Source: Leifsonia sp. 466MF | GTDB taxonomy: Bacteria > Actinomycetota > Actinomycetes > Actinomycetales > Microbacteriaceae | Assembly: GCF_900100265.1 (NCBI RefSeq) | Contig: NZ_LT629696.1 | Coordinates: forward strand, 1,178,001 to 1,242,000 | Length of the DNA: 64,000 nt | Reading direction: 5' to 3' | Shown here: positions 47,675 to 57,149 of the stretch, piece by piece | Numbering within the stretch: the stretch's first letter is position 1 | How the letters are laid out: each line of letters opens with the position of its first letter | Program-made: the position numbers and the translations under genes | Notes under the pieces: generated by a model | Told to the model about the DNA's origin: nothing | Databases searched by the model: none | The model's input: the letters and a program-made list of their open reading frames with translations, nothing else

Positions 47675-48538
47675 TCACGACGCGATCGGCGCGTGCGGCG
47701 CCGAAGCCGCGGCCGGGGCCGTCGGCGCGGGTCGTGCGGCGGAACGGTGCTGCCGGATGTAGAAGTAGCCGACCACCGCGAGGTAGATGAACCAGGCCGC
47801 GACCTGCAGTGCGGTCGGCGACGGGTTGAAGTTGAGGATGCCGGCGGCCAGGGTGCCGTACCAGCTGGAGGCGGGGATCGCGCGGCTGATGTCGTACGCG
47901 TGGACGCCTCCGCCGGGGAGCAGGCCGGCCTCCTGCAGGTCTCCGAGCCCGTAGGCGAGCACGCCGGCGGCGACGAGGATGAGGAAGGCGCCGGTCCAGG
48001 TGAAGAACTTGCCGAGGTTGATCTTGACCATTCCGCGGTAGAGCAGGAAGCCGATGACCGCGGCGGTGGCGATGCCGAGGAGGGCGCCGACGGCCGGCTC
48101 CCAGCTGCCCCCGGTGCTCGCGACGGTCGCCCAGACGAAGAGCGAGGTCTCGATGCCTTCGCGTCCGACGCTCAGCATGGCGAGCAGCACGACGCCCCAG
48201 CCGGCGCCGACGAGCGCGGAGTCGAGCCGGTTCTGGAGGGTGGACTTCATGCTGCGGGCGGTCTTGCCCATCCAGAACACCATCCAGGTGACGAACCCGA
48301 CCGCAACGAGCGACAGGGAGCCGCCGAGGATCTCCTGCGCCTGGAAGCTCATGCCGTAGGGGCCCCAGGTGAGGACGGCGCCGATCCCGAGCGGGACGAT
48401 GAGCGCGATGCCCACGCCGATCCAGAGCTTGGACAGCACCTCGGTGCGGCCCAGCTTCACCACGTAGGCCACCAGGATGGTGACGATGAGCGCCATCTCG
48501 AGGCCTTCGCGGAGGCCGATCAGGTAGTTCGCGAGCAC
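47675..48538 (-). CDS. efeU: Ferrous iron permease EfeU (FTR1 family)
   Basis: 287 residues from a GTG at 48538 (AAGGTCACC upstream), the first gene of the efe operon. About seven membrane segments. Two REXXE iron motifs are present: LREGLEMAL (about 8-16) and GREGIETSLF (about 122-131). It imports iron through the membrane. An IdeR/DtxR-like iron box lies 33 nt upstream, predicting induction under iron limitation. Confidence 0.95.
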   Translation of the reverse strand: MLANYLIGLREGLEMALIVTILVAYVVKLGRTEVLSKLWIGVGIALIVPLGIGAVLTWGPYGMSFQAQEILGGSLSLVAVGFVTWMVFWMGKTARSMKSTLQNRLDSALVGAGWGVVLLAMLSVGREGIETSLFVWATVASTGGSWEPAVGALLGIATAAVIGFLLYRGMVKINLGKFFTWTGAFLILVAAGVLAYGLGDLQEAGLLPGGGVHAYDISRAIPASSWYGTLAAGILNFNPSPTALQVAAWFIYLAVVGYFYIRQHRSAARPAPTAPAAASAPHAPIAS

Positions 48539-48570
48539 AGGTGACCTTCGTCGGGGGAGGGGTTCATGAT

Positions 48571-48589
48571 TGGTAAGGCTAACCTTACT
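48571..48589. promoter_or_regulatory. IdeR/DtxR-type iron box
   Basis: TGGTAAGGCTAACCTTACT closely follows the DtxR-family consensus TTAGGTTAGGCTAACCTAA; the core GTAAGGCTAACCTTAC is nearly palindromic. It lies between efeU (start 48538, minus) and a small membrane gene (start 48639, plus). Iron-loaded regulator would shut off efeUOB. Confidence 0.85.
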
Positions 48590-48638
48590 GAATCGAGCGT
48601 AGAGCACCGTCCTGGATGTGTCCAGATAGGATGCGAGG

Positions 48639-49019
48639 ATGCTCAGCCGGATCGTCAGCGCCATCCTCCTCGTGCTGGCGGGAGCGGTCTTCGGGGCGAT
48701 CGGGACGGTCGCCCACCAGTACTCGGTGACCTGGGGGATCCCGATCCCGCTCGGGCTGATCGGCTCGCTTCTCGCGTTCACGGCCCTGCTCGTGGGCCTG
48801 CGTCTGCTCGGGCACAGCCGGCTGCCCGCGCTGCTCGCGGCGCTGGGCTGCATCGCCGTCATCCTCCTGTTCGCGCAGCAGAGCGCGGGCGGCTCCGTGC
48901 TCATCCAGAACGACCTCGCCGGACAGGTGTGGCTCGCAGGGCCCATCCTGATCGCGGCGATCGTGATCGCCTGGCCCGATGTGAAGACCCGGCAGCCGGC
49001 CCGCGACGGCCTAAGCTAG
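48639..49019 (+). CDS. Small four-helix membrane protein
   Basis: 126 residues, strongly hydrophobic, with four predicted membrane segments (about 5-28, 33-58, 64-82, 93-113) and short loops. No motif is recognised beyond similarity in style to small actinobacterial membrane proteins. It starts 50 nt from an iron box shared with efeU and is followed after 34 nt by fdxA, so it may be cotranscribed with fdxA-dapC. Function unknown. Confidence 0.7.
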   Translation: MLSRIVSAILLVLAGAVFGAIGTVAHQYSVTWGIPIPLGLIGSLLAFTALLVGLRLLGHSRLPALLAALGCIAVILLFAQQSAGGSVLIQNDLAGQVWLAGPILIAAIVIAWPDVKTRQPARDGLS

Positions 49020-49053
49020 AGGGACAGCTCCACCTGAAGGGATCCGATCCACT

Positions 49054-49374
49054 GTGACCTATGTCATCGCTCTCCCGTGCGTCGATGTGAAGGACAGGGC
49101 CTGTATCGACGAGTGTCCGGTCGACTGCATCTACGAGGGCGAACGGTCGCTGTACATCCACCCCGACGAGTGCGTCGACTGCGGCGCCTGCGAGCCGGTC
49201 TGCCCGGTCGAGGCGATTTACTACGAGGACGACCTGCCCGAGGAGTGGAAGGACTACTACCGCGCGAACGTGGAGTTCTTCGACGACATCGGCTCGCCCG
49301 GCGGAGCGTCGAAGGTGGGTGTGATCTCCAAGGACCACCCGCTGATCGCCGCGCTGCCGCCGCAGGCGCACTGA
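49054..49374 (+). CDS. fdxA: Seven-iron ferredoxin
   Basis: 106 residues with a GTG start. The [3Fe-4S] ligands are in PCVDVKDRACIDECPVDC (C9, C17, C21 region) and the [4Fe-4S] ligands in CVDCGACEPVCPVEA (about 39-53), the FdxA type of mycobacteria and corynebacteria. The acidic C-terminal extension is usual. A redox carrier, for example for cytochrome P450s or nitro-/pyruvate-type reactions. Directly upstream of dapC, an arrangement conserved in actinobacteria. Confidence 0.95.
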   Translation: MTYVIALPCVDVKDRACIDECPVDCIYEGERSLYIHPDECVDCGACEPVCPVEAIYYEDDLPEEWKDYYRANVEFFDDIGSPGGASKVGVISKDHPLIAALPPQAH

Positions 49375-49428
49375 GCCTCGGCGCACCGATGACGGCATCG
49401 ATGGCCGCGCCGGCGAAGGAGCGCTGAC

Positions 49429-50547
49429 GTGGCGCTGCAGGAGCTCCCGGACTACCCCTGGGATCAGATGGCGCCGTATGCCGAGCGGGCGCGGGCGCAT
49501 GCGGACGGTCTTGTCGACCTGTCGATCGGCTCGCCGGTCGACCCGACGCCGGACCTCATCCGCGAGGCCCTCGCCAGCGCGACGGACGCGCACGCGTACC
49601 CGCAGACGGTCGGGACGCCCGCCCTGCGGGAGGCGATCGTCGACTGGTTCCACCGCCGGCGGGGCGTCCGCGGGCTGACGGTCGAGAACGTGCTGCCGAC
49701 CATCGGCTCGAAGGAGCTCGTCGCCCTGCTGCCGTTCATGCTCGGACTCGGCGACGGCGACATCGTGGTGCATCCGCGCGCCGCGTACCCGACGTACGCG
49801 ATCGGCGCGGCGATGGCCGGCGCGACCGCCGTCGCGAGCGACGACCCGGCCGAATGGCCGGAGGGAACGCGCTTGATCTGGCTGAACTCGCCGGGCAACC
49901 CGGACGGCCGCATCCTCTCGGTCGAGGAGCTGCGCGCGGCCGTCGCCCGCGCCCGCGAGCTGGGCGCCTACATCGCCAGCGACGAGTGCTACGCCGAGCT
50001 GGGCTGGGAGGCGCCGTGGGATGCGGAGCGCGTTCCGAGCATCCTCGACCCGCGGGTCATCGGGCAGGACCGCCGCAACGTCCTCGCGGTCTACTCCCTC
50101 AGCAAGCAGTCGAACCTCGCCGGTTACCGCGCGGCGTTCGTCGCGGGGTGCAGCGCCATCATCGGGCGGCTCGTCAACGTCAGGAAGCACGCCGGCCTCA
50201 TGCTGCCGGCGCCGCTGCAGGCCGCGATGGTCACCGCGCTCGGCGACGAGCGGCACGTGGAGGCGCAGAAGGCGCTGTACCGCTCCCGTCGCGACCTGCT
50301 GAAGCCGGCGCTCGAGGCCGCGGGCTTCTGCATCGACCGCAGCGAGGGCGGCCTCTACCTGTGGGCGACGGAGGGACGCGACGCCTGGGAGAGCATCGGA
50401 CGGCTCGCCGACCTCGGCATCCTCGCCGGCCCCGGCCACTTCTACGGCGACTTCTACCCGGAGCACGTGCGCCTGTCGCTCACGGCGACCGACGAGCGGG
50501 TGGCCGCGGCGGCGGAGCGGCTACGGGCGTTTGGAGACAACCTCTAA
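49429..50547 (+). CDS. dapC: N-succinyldiaminopimelate aminotransferase
   Basis: 372 residues from a GTG. Class I/II aminotransferase: VDLSIGSPVDPTPDLIREAL (about 24-43), the NSPGNPDGRIL substrate/PLP segment (about 154-164), and the PLP lysine in VYSLSKQSNLAGYR (about 222-235). The close match in architecture to actinobacterial DapC, and its position next to fdxA, point to lysine/meso-diaminopimelate synthesis (transamination of N-succinyl-2-amino-6-oxopimelate). The aminotransferase class is certain; the exact substrate is from synteny. Confidence 0.9.
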   Translation: MALQELPDYPWDQMAPYAERARAHADGLVDLSIGSPVDPTPDLIREALASATDAHAYPQTVGTPALREAIVDWFHRRRGVRGLTVENVLPTIGSKELVALLPFMLGLGDGDIVVHPRAAYPTYAIGAAMAGATAVASDDPAEWPEGTRLIWLNSPGNPDGRILSVEELRAAVARARELGAYIASDECYAELGWEAPWDAERVPSILDPRVIGQDRRNVLAVYSLSKQSNLAGYRAAFVAGCSAIIGRLVNVRKHAGLMLPAPLQAAMVTALGDERHVEAQKALYRSRRDLLKPALEAAGFCIDRSEGGLYLWATEGRDAWESIGRLADLGILAGPGHFYGDFYPEHVRLSLTATDERVAAAAERLRAFGDNL

Positions 50548-50704
50548 CGGGTCGCCGGCCCCTTTGCCCGATGCCGCAGTTGTCGCCGGCGTTCGTTAGG
50601 CTGTACCGGCACGGCCTGTCGAGCGGACGGCGCCGGGCAGCGCTGCCACGATCGGCGCGCACCTTTGACCACCCATATGGGCGACTAACCCACCAGGAGG
50701 CGTT

Positions 50705-52033
50705 GTGAGCGGACTCGGCACCGAGAGCACTGGCACCGAGAAGGCCGTAGCGGAGGCCGAACTCGCGACGGCCTCTCTGACCTATCCGGGCGGTGTCGCC
50801 GAGTTCCCGATCCGGCCGAGCGTCGACGGGGCCTCGAGCATCGACTTCTCGACGCTGACGAAGCAGACCGGGCTGACCAGCCTGGACTACGGCTTCGTGA
50901 ACACCGCCGCCACGCGCTCGTCGATCACGTACATCGACGGCGAGCAGGGCATCCTGCGCTACCGCGGCTACCCGATCGAGCAGCTCGCCGAGAACTCCAC
51001 GTTCCTCGAGGTGGCGTGGCTGCTCATCCACGGCGAGCTGCCGTCGACGTCGGAGCTCGCGGAGTTCGACGAGCGCATCCGCCGGCACACCCTGCTGCAC
51101 GAGGACCTGCGCCGCTTCTTCGACGCCCTCCCGCACGACGCGCACCCGATGTCGGTGCTGTCGAGCGCGGTGTCGGCGCTGTCGACCTTCTACCAGGACT
51201 CGCTGAGCGTCCACGACCCGGAGCAGATCGAGCTCTCGACCATCCGTCTTCTCGCGAAGCTCCCGGTGATCGCCGCCTATGCGCACAAGAAGAGCCTGGG
51301 CCAGGCATTCCTGTACCCGGACAACTCGCTGAGCTTCGTGGACAACTTCCTGCGCCTCAACTTCGGCACCCTCGCGGAGCCGTACGAGGTGAACCCGGTG
51401 CTGTCGCGGGCGCTCGAGCGCCTGCTCATCCTGCACGAGGACCACGAGCAGAACGCGTCCACCTCGACCGTCCGTCTGGTCGGGTCGACGCAGGCCAACC
51501 TGTTCGCCTCCGTCTCCGCCGGCATCAACGCCCTCTACGGCCCGCTGCACGGCGGAGCGAACGAGGCCGTTCTGCAGATGCTCGCCGGCATCCGTGACTC
51601 GGGCGAGAGCGTCCAGAAGTTCGTCGAGCGCGTCAAGAACAAGGAGTCCGGCGTCAAGCTGATGGGCTTCGGTCACCGCGTCTACAAGAACTTCGACCCC
51701 CGCGCCAAGCTCGTGAAGCAGTCTGCCGACGAGGTGCTCGAGGCGCTCGGCGTGCACGATCCGCTCCTCGACATCGCGAAGGAGCTGGAAGAGGTCGCGC
51801 TGGCCGACCAGTACTTCGTCGACCGCAAGCTGTACCCGAACGTCGACTTCTACACGGGCGTCATCTACAAGGCGATGGGCTTCCCGACGCGGATGTTCAC
51901 CGTGCTCTTCGCGATCGGCCGCCTGCCGGGCTGGATCGCGCACTGGCGCGAGATGAACCTCGACCCGCAGACGAAGATCGGCCGCCCGCAGCAGCTGTAC
52001 GTCGGCTCGCCGGAGCGCGATCTCGGCCGCTGA
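50705..52033 (+). CDS. gltA: Citrate synthase (type II)
   Basis: 442 residues, GTG start with CAGGAGG upstream. Citrate synthase hallmarks: TYIDGEQGILRYRGYPIEQL (about 76-95), catalytic His in GPLHGGANEAVL, the oxaloacetate/acetyl-CoA residues in MGFGHRVYKNFDPRAK (about 319-334), and ASP in VDFYTGVIYKAMG. It makes citrate from oxaloacetate and acetyl-CoA, first step of the TCA cycle. It sits between dapC and a penicillin-acylase-type gene, probably monocistronic. Confidence 0.97.
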   Translation: MSGLGTESTGTEKAVAEAELATASLTYPGGVAEFPIRPSVDGASSIDFSTLTKQTGLTSLDYGFVNTAATRSSITYIDGEQGILRYRGYPIEQLAENSTFLEVAWLLIHGELPSTSELAEFDERIRRHTLLHEDLRRFFDALPHDAHPMSVLSSAVSALSTFYQDSLSVHDPEQIELSTIRLLAKLPVIAAYAHKKSLGQAFLYPDNSLSFVDNFLRLNFGTLAEPYEVNPVLSRALERLLILHEDHEQNASTSTVRLVGSTQANLFASVSAGINALYGPLHGGANEAVLQMLAGIRDSGESVQKFVERVKNKESGVKLMGFGHRVYKNFDPRAKLVKQSADEVLEALGVHDPLLDIAKELEEVALADQYFVDRKLYPNVDFYTGVIYKAMGFPTRMFTVLFAIGRLPGWIAHWREMNLDPQTKIGRPQQLYVGSPERDLGR

Positions 52034-52111
52034 GCCGCATCCACGACTCGACGTCATCTCGGAGGGATACGCTCCTTCAGAGACGGCGGTACCGGCCGAC
52101 GAAGGAGCGAC

Positions 52112-54715
52112 GTGGGCGACGACACCCCCCGACTGAGGCGGCACCATCGGGTCCTGAGGGTGATCGGCGGCGTGCTCGCCGTCCTCCTGGTGCTGGTCGT
52201 CGTCGCCGGGGGCATCGGCGTGTGGACGATCACGCGCTCGTTCCCGCAGACCGCCGGGTCGGTGGATGTCCCGGGCCTCACGAAGCCGGTCACGGTGTAC
52301 CGCGACGACGCCGGCGTGCCGCAGCTGTCCGCATCCACCGCCGACGATCTCTTCCGCGCGCAGGGGTACGTGCACGCGCAGGACCGCTTCTGGGAGATGG
52401 ACTTCCGCCGTCACGTCACCGCGGGCCGGCTGTCGGAGATGTTCGGCGCGAGCCAGGTGCCGACCGACACCTTCATTCGCACGCTCGGCTGGCGTCGCGT
52501 CGCCGAGCAGGAGGTGAAGCTGCTCGATCCGACATCGTTGCGGTACTACCAGGACTACGCGGATGGCGTGAACGCCTACCTCAAGCAGCGGTCGGGCGCG
52601 GGGCTGTCGCTGGAGTACGCCATCCTCGGCCTGCAGAATCCGTCCTATAAGCCGGAGCCCTGGACGCCCGCGGACTCGATCGCGTGGCTGAAGGCGATGG
52701 CATGGGACCTCCGGTCGAACCTCGAGGACGAGATCGACCGCGCGCTGCTGGCGACCAAGCTGAAGCCGGAGCAGGTCGCGGAACTCCATCCCGGCTACCC
52801 GTACACGGGCCACCCGACGATCACCGACCTCGGCGGCGGGAATCCGCGGACCGTCACGCCGGATGCCGAAGCGGGTGCCGCGGGAGCCGCGGACCAGTCC
52901 TCTGCGGACGCCTCCGCGCCGGCGCCGACCGCATACGCGTCGCAGCTGGAGCAGGTGGCCGCGAGTGTCGACTCCCTGCCGCAGCTGATGGGTCCGGCCG
53001 GCGACGGCATCGGATCCAACTCGTGGGTGATCGGCGGGGCGCACACCGCCAGCGGCAAGCCGCTCCTCGCCAACGACCCGCACCTCGGCGCCGCCCTGCC
53101 GTCGGTCTGGTACCAGATGGGCTTGCACTGCACGACGGTGGGGCCGGAGTGTCCGTTCGACGTGTCCGGCTTCAGCTTCTCCGGCTTCCCGGGCATCATC
53201 ATCGGCCACAACGACCGCATCTCCTGGGGCTTCACCAACCTGGGTCCGGACGTCGCCGACCTGTTCGTCGAGAAGGTCACCGGCGACACGTACGAGTACG
53301 ACGGCCGGCAGGTGCCGCTCGAGAAGCGCACGGAGCGCATCCGCGTCGCCGGCGGTAAGGACGTGACGATCACCGTCCGGTCGACCCGGCACGGGCCGAT
53401 CGTGACGGACATCGGCGATGCGTACGCCGTGATCGCGAAGGACCAGGCGGGCAAGCTCGGTGTGCCCGCGCAGCAGTTCCAGCTGTCGCTGGCGTGGACG
53501 GCGCTGACCCCCGGCACGACCGCGAACGCGATCTTCGCCTTCGACACCGCCCGCGACTGGCCGAGCTTCCGGGCGGCGGCGCAGCAGTTCCAGGTTCCGT
53601 CGCAGAACCTGGTCTACGCCGACGTGGACGGCAACATCGGCTACCAGGCGCCCGGTCTCATCCCGGTCCGCTCGGGTGGCGACGGGACGATGCCGATGCC
53701 CGGCTGGAGCAGCGGGTACGGCTGGACGGGCACCATCCCGTTCGAGGAGCTGCCGTCGGTGTTCGACCCGCCGGCCGGATACATCGTCACAGCGAACAAC
53801 GCCGCCGTCGGGCCGGGTTTCCCGCGGCTGATCACGGCGGACTGGGACCAGGGGTACCGCGCCAACCAGATCGAGGTGCGCCTGAGCGCCCTGATGGCGC
53901 AGGGGAAGAAGCTGACGTCGAAGGACATGTCGGACATCCAGGCGGACACCTACGACGCGAACGCGGCGAACCTCGTCCCGGTGATCCGCGCGGTCGCCGA
54001 GAAGCCGGATGCGTCCGCCGACGTGCAGCAGGCCGCCCGGCTGCTCGCCGACTGGGACTACCGCGACGATGCGGACAGCGCGGCCGCCGCCTACTTCGCG
54101 GTGTTCTGGCGGGAGCTGCTCCACGACATGTTCGCCCGCAAGATCCCGGCGGCCACCGCGCCGACCGGCGGCGACCGCTGGTTCACCGTCGTCGCCTCCC
54201 TGCTCGGGCAGCCGGAGTCGTCGTGGTGGGCGGACTCGGACCTCGGCACGTCCGACCGCGACTCGATGATCGCCTACGCCGCCGGTCAGGCGTGGAAGGA
54301 GACCGCCCACCAGCTGGGCGGCGACGTGTCGTCGTGGCGCTGGGACCGCCTCCACACGCTCACGCTGAAGAACGCGAGCCTGGGGGAGTCGGGCATCGCC
54401 CCCATCGAGGCGCTGCTGAACCGCGGGCCCTGGCACGTGGGCGGCGGCAGTAGCGTCGTGGATGCGGCGGGCTGGGATGCGACCGTCGGGTTCGCGGTGC
54501 AGCGCGTGCCGTCGATGCGGATGGTGGTGGACCTCTCCGACTTCGACAAGAGCACGTGGATCAACCTCACGGGAGCATCCGGTCACGCGTTCGACGCGCA
54601 CTACACCGACCAGACCGACCTGTGGGCGGTGGGGAAGACGCGCCCGTGGCCGTTCACCCCCGCCGCGGTGAAGAAGGCGGCCGACCAGACCCTGACGCTG
54701 CGTCCCGCGCGCTGA
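52112..54715 (+). CDS. Penicillin acylase-family Ntn hydrolase
   Basis: 867 residues, GTG start with AAGGAG. One N-terminal membrane anchor (about 12-35) places it outside the membrane. The alpha-chain begins with PVTVYRDDAGVPQLSASTAD. The autoprocessing site is GIGSNSWVIGG with nucleophile Ser302, which becomes the N-terminus of the beta chain after cleavage of G301-S302. ANDPHLGAALPSVWYQMGLH and NDRISWGFTNLGPDV follow. Family members hydrolyse amide bonds of beta-lactams or acyl-homoserine lactones; the natural substrate here is unknown. Confidence 0.92.
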   Translation: MGDDTPRLRRHHRVLRVIGGVLAVLLVLVVVAGGIGVWTITRSFPQTAGSVDVPGLTKPVTVYRDDAGVPQLSASTADDLFRAQGYVHAQDRFWEMDFRRHVTAGRLSEMFGASQVPTDTFIRTLGWRRVAEQEVKLLDPTSLRYYQDYADGVNAYLKQRSGAGLSLEYAILGLQNPSYKPEPWTPADSIAWLKAMAWDLRSNLEDEIDRALLATKLKPEQVAELHPGYPYTGHPTITDLGGGNPRTVTPDAEAGAAGAADQSSADASAPAPTAYASQLEQVAASVDSLPQLMGPAGDGIGSNSWVIGGAHTASGKPLLANDPHLGAALPSVWYQMGLHCTTVGPECPFDVSGFSFSGFPGIIIGHNDRISWGFTNLGPDVADLFVEKVTGDTYEYDGRQVPLEKRTERIRVAGGKDVTITVRSTRHGPIVTDIGDAYAVIAKDQAGKLGVPAQQFQLSLAWTALTPGTTANAIFAFDTARDWPSFRAAAQQFQVPSQNLVYADVDGNIGYQAPGLIPVRSGGDGTMPMPGWSSGYGWTGTIPFEELPSVFDPPAGYIVTANNAAVGPGFPRLITADWDQGYRANQIEVRLSALMAQGKKLTSKDMSDIQADTYDANAANLVPVIRAVAEKPDASADVQQAARLLADWDYRDDADSAAAAYFAVFWRELLHDMFARKIPAATAPTGGDRWFTVVASLLGQPESSWWADSDLGTSDRDSMIAYAAGQAWKETAHQLGGDVSSWRWDRLHTLTLKNASLGESGIAPIEALLNRGPWHVGGGSSVVDAAGWDATVGFAVQRVPSMRMVVDLSDFDKSTWINLTGASGHAFDAHYTDQTDLWAVGKTRPWPFTPAAVKKAADQTLTLRPAR

Positions 54716-54735
54716 CTCCAGCTCCTCCTCCGAGG

Positions 54736-54788
54736 ATTCGTGCTGAATGTGCGGAAAGCGCGCCGCTGAACGCACATTCGGCACGAAT
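54736..54788. repeat. Intergenic inverted repeat, ATTCGTGCTGAATGTGCG type
   Basis: ATTCGTGCTGAATGTGCG (54736-54753) and its near-exact complement (54771-54788, one mismatch) with a 17-nt spacer. It lies between convergent stops (54715 and 54794), so a bidirectional terminator is likely. Single copy here, but with the architecture of families A and B. Confidence 0.75.
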
Positions 54789-54793
54789 GTCAG

Positions 54794-55417
54794 TCAGGGG
54801 GAGGTGAGGGCGGCCCACGCCATGCGCTCGAGGACGGGGCGCACGACGCCGGGCGCGACCTGTAGGGCGCCTACGCGCGCGGTGTGCGGCGTCGAGTTCA
54901 GGAGGCCGAACGTGGCCTGCACGCGCACGCGCAGCTCGTCGTCGGCGAGGGCGGGGTGCAGGGTGCCGAGCACGCCCATCCACACCTCCACGTAACGGCG
55001 CTGGAGCCGGCGGACCTGGCGGCGGGCAGCATCGTCGAGCGAGTCGAGGTCGCGGTCCTGCACGCGGATGGTGTCGGGCTCTCCGAGGGCGAAGTCGATG
55101 TGGAAGCCGATCAGCGACCGCAGGGCCGTCGCCGCATCCGCCGCAGCCTGCTCGACCGCCTGACCGCCTGCGAGCAGACGCTCGCTCACCCCGATCAGGA
55201 GCGCCGACAGCACGGCCTGCTTGGAGGAGAAGTGACGGTACACCGCCGGGCCGCTCACGCCGACGGCCGCCCCGAGGTCTTCGATCGAGACGCCGTTGAA
55301 GCCGCGCTCGGCGAAGAGCGTCGCTGCGGACTCGAGCAGCGCGGCACGCCGGTCGGCCTTGGCCTGGCTGCGCTGCGTCGGCCGCTCGAGGGGAGCGGCG
55401 GGACTCGGCTGGGTCAT
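54794..55417 (-). CDS. TetR-family repressor of the acyl-CoA operon
   Basis: 207 residues from the ATG at 55417 (GAGGACG upstream). Helix-turn-helix at about 22-66: RRAALLESAATLFAERGFNG, then LGAAVGVSGPAVYRHFSSKQ. The C-terminal ligand domain (TetR_C-type, acyl-binding in related proteins) is less conserved. It is divergent from accD1 and has two palindromic operators in the 120-bp gap. The position matches the TetR gene Rv2506 of the M. tuberculosis leucine locus. Probable ligand: an acyl-CoA of leucine or itaconate catabolism. Confidence 0.9.
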   Translation of the reverse strand: MTQPSPAAPLERPTQRSQAKADRRAALLESAATLFAERGFNGVSIEDLGAAVGVSGPAVYRHFSSKQAVLSALLIGVSERLLAGGQAVEQAAADAATALRSLIGFHIDFALGEPDTIRVQDRDLDSLDDAARRQVRRLQRRYVEVWMGVLGTLHPALADDELRVRVQATFGLLNSTPHTARVGALQVAPGVVRPVLERMAWAALTSP

Positions 55418-55465
55418 CGTCCTCGATGGGGTCGGGCCGCCCGGTCGGCGACGCTGGACTTTTCG

Positions 55466-55508
55466 GTTAATGAACACTAACCTAAAAACCGAGTTAGTGA
55501 CCACTAAC
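55466..55508. promoter_or_regulatory. Twin TetR operators between tetR and accD1
   Basis: GTTAATGAACACTAAC (55466-55481) and GTTAGTGACCACTAAC (55493-55508) share halves GTTA(A/G)TG and CACTAAC; the second is a perfect 7-2-7 palindrome. Centres are 27 bp apart. Both lie in the A+T-rich divergent promoter region, so one regulator dimer pair could control both directions. Confidence 0.85.
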
Positions 55509-55537
55509 CGGATGTCGACGACGACATATGGAGCAGC

Positions 55538-57145
55538 ATGCCGACCCTGACCAGTGAGGCGTCCGCGACGGACGCCCGGTTCGAGCAGAACGACGCCGCC
55601 CAGCGCGAGCTCGTCGCCGATCTGCGGCGGCGACTGGCCGTCGCGGCGGCCGGCGGCCCCGAGCGCGCCCGCGAGCGTCACGTCGCCCGTGGCAAGCTGC
55701 TGCCGCGCGACCGCATCGACGCCCTGCTCGACGAGGGCAGCCCGTTCCTCGAGCTGGCTCCGCTCGCCGCCACCGGGATGTACGACGACGAGAGCCCGGC
55801 GGCCGGCGTCATCGCCGGGATCGGCCTGGTCGCGGGCCGCCACGTCATGGTCGTGTGCAACGACGCGACGGTCAAAGGCGGGACGTACTACCCCATGACG
55901 GTCAAGAAGCACCTGCGGGCGCAGGAGGTGGCACTGGAGAACCGGCTGCCCTGCATCTACCTGGTCGACTCGGGAGGAGCGTTCCTGCCCATGCAGGACG
56001 AGGTCTTCCCGGACCGCGACCACTTCGGTCGCATCTTCTACAACCAGGCGCGGCTCTCCGCGGCGAAGATCCCGCAGATCGCCGCCGTGCTCGGCTCGTG
56101 CACCGCCGGCGGCGCCTACGTGCCCGCGATGAGCGACGAGACGGTGATCGTCCGCAACCAGGGCACCATCTTCCTCGGCGGTCCTCCGCTCGTGAAGGCG
56201 GCCATCGGCGAGATCGTCAGCGCGGAGGAGCTCGGCGGCGGCGACCTGCACGCCCGTACGTCCGGCGTGGTCGACCACCTGGCGGAGGACGACGAGCACG
56301 CGCTCGCCATCGTGCGCGACATCGTCGCGACGCTCCCGCCGCCCGCGGCGCCGGCCTGGGCGGTCGAAGCGCCGGTCGAGCCCGCGGCCGATCCGGCCGA
56401 GCTGTACGGGGTCGTCCCGGTCGACGTGCAGGCGCCCTACGACGTCCACGAGGTGATCGCGCGCATCGTCGACGGCAGCGGCTTCCACGAGTTCAAGCCG
56501 GAGTACGGCACCACACTCGTGACCGGCTTCGCACACATCCACGGGCATCCCGTCGGCATCGTCGCGAACAACGGCGTGCTGTTCAGCGAGTCCGCCCTCA
56601 AGGGCGCGCACTTCATCGAGCTGTGCGACCAGCGCGGCATCCCGCTGCTCTTCCTGCAGAACATCTCCGGCTTCATGGTCGGCCGCGACTACGAGGCGGG
56701 CGGGATCGCCAAGAACGGCGCCAAGATGGTCACGGCCGTCGCTACTGCCCGCGTGCCGAAGCTCACCGTGGTGATCGGCGGGTCCTTCGGCGCCGGCAAC
56801 TACTCCATGTGCGGCCGGGCCTACTCGCCGCGCTTCCTGTGGATGTGGCCCGCCGCCCGCATCTCGGTGATGGGCGGCCAGCAGGCGGCCAGCGTTCTGG
56901 CCACCGTCAAGCGCGACCAGCTGGACGCGCGCGGCGAGGAGTGGTCCTCCGACGACGAGGCCGCGTTTCGCGCCCCGATCGCCGCCCAGTACGAGGAGCA
57001 GGGCAACCCGTACTACTCGACCGCCCGGCTCTGGGACGACGGGGTGATCGACCCCGCCGAGACCCGCACCGTGCTGGGCTTGGCGCTCGACGTCGTCTCC
57101 CGCTCGCCGCTGCCCGACACCGCCTTCGGGCTCTTCCGGATGTGA
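55538..57145 (+). CDS. accD1: Acyl-CoA carboxylase beta subunit (methylcrotonyl-CoA carboxylase, AccD1 type)
   Basis: 535 residues. Carboxyltransferase fold: [20 protein letters not shown] (about 49-68), [31 protein letters not shown] (about 188-200), and the AccD1/MCC-beta-type C-terminal half [18 protein letters not shown] (about 378-395). It transfers carboxyl from biotin to 3-methylcrotonyl-CoA in leucine breakdown. First gene of the operon; 4 nt precede accA1. Biotin-carrier partner is downstream. Substrate is inferred from the conserved cluster. Confidence 0.92.
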   Translation: MPTLTSEASATDARFEQNDAAQRELVADLRRRLAVAAAGGPERARERHVARGKLLPRDRIDALLDEGSPFLELAPLAATGMYDDESPAAGVIAGIGLVAGRHVMVVCNDATVKGGTYYPMTVKKHLRAQEVALENRLPCIYLVDSGGAFLPMQDEVFPDRDHFGRIFYNQARLSAAKIPQIAAVLGSCTAGGAYVPAMSDETVIVRNQGTIFLGGPPLVKAAIGEIVSAEELGGGDLHARTSGVVDHLAEDDEHALAIVRDIVATLPPPAAPAWAVEAPVEPAADPAELYGVVPVDVQAPYDVHEVIARIVDGSGFHEFKPEYGTTLVTGFAHIHGHPVGIVANNGVLFSESALKGAHFIELCDQRGIPLLFLQNISGFMVGRDYEAGGIAKNGAKMVTAVATARVPKLTVVIGGSFGAGNYSMCGRAYSPRFLWMWPAARISVMGGQQAASVLATVKRDQLDARGEEWSSDDEAAFRAPIAAQYEEQGNPYYSTARLWDDGVIDPAETRTVLGLALDVVSRSPLPDTAFGLFRM

Positions 57146-57149
57146 TCGC

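Noticed and set aside
50480..54784. Minus-strand open frame of 1434 codons opposite gltA-flanking DNA and the penicillin acylase gene
   Set aside because: It overlaps dapC's end, gltA and the acylase, all with clear motifs. Its translation is Arg/Val/Asp-rich with no recognisable domain, as expected for antisense frames in 70% G+C DNA.
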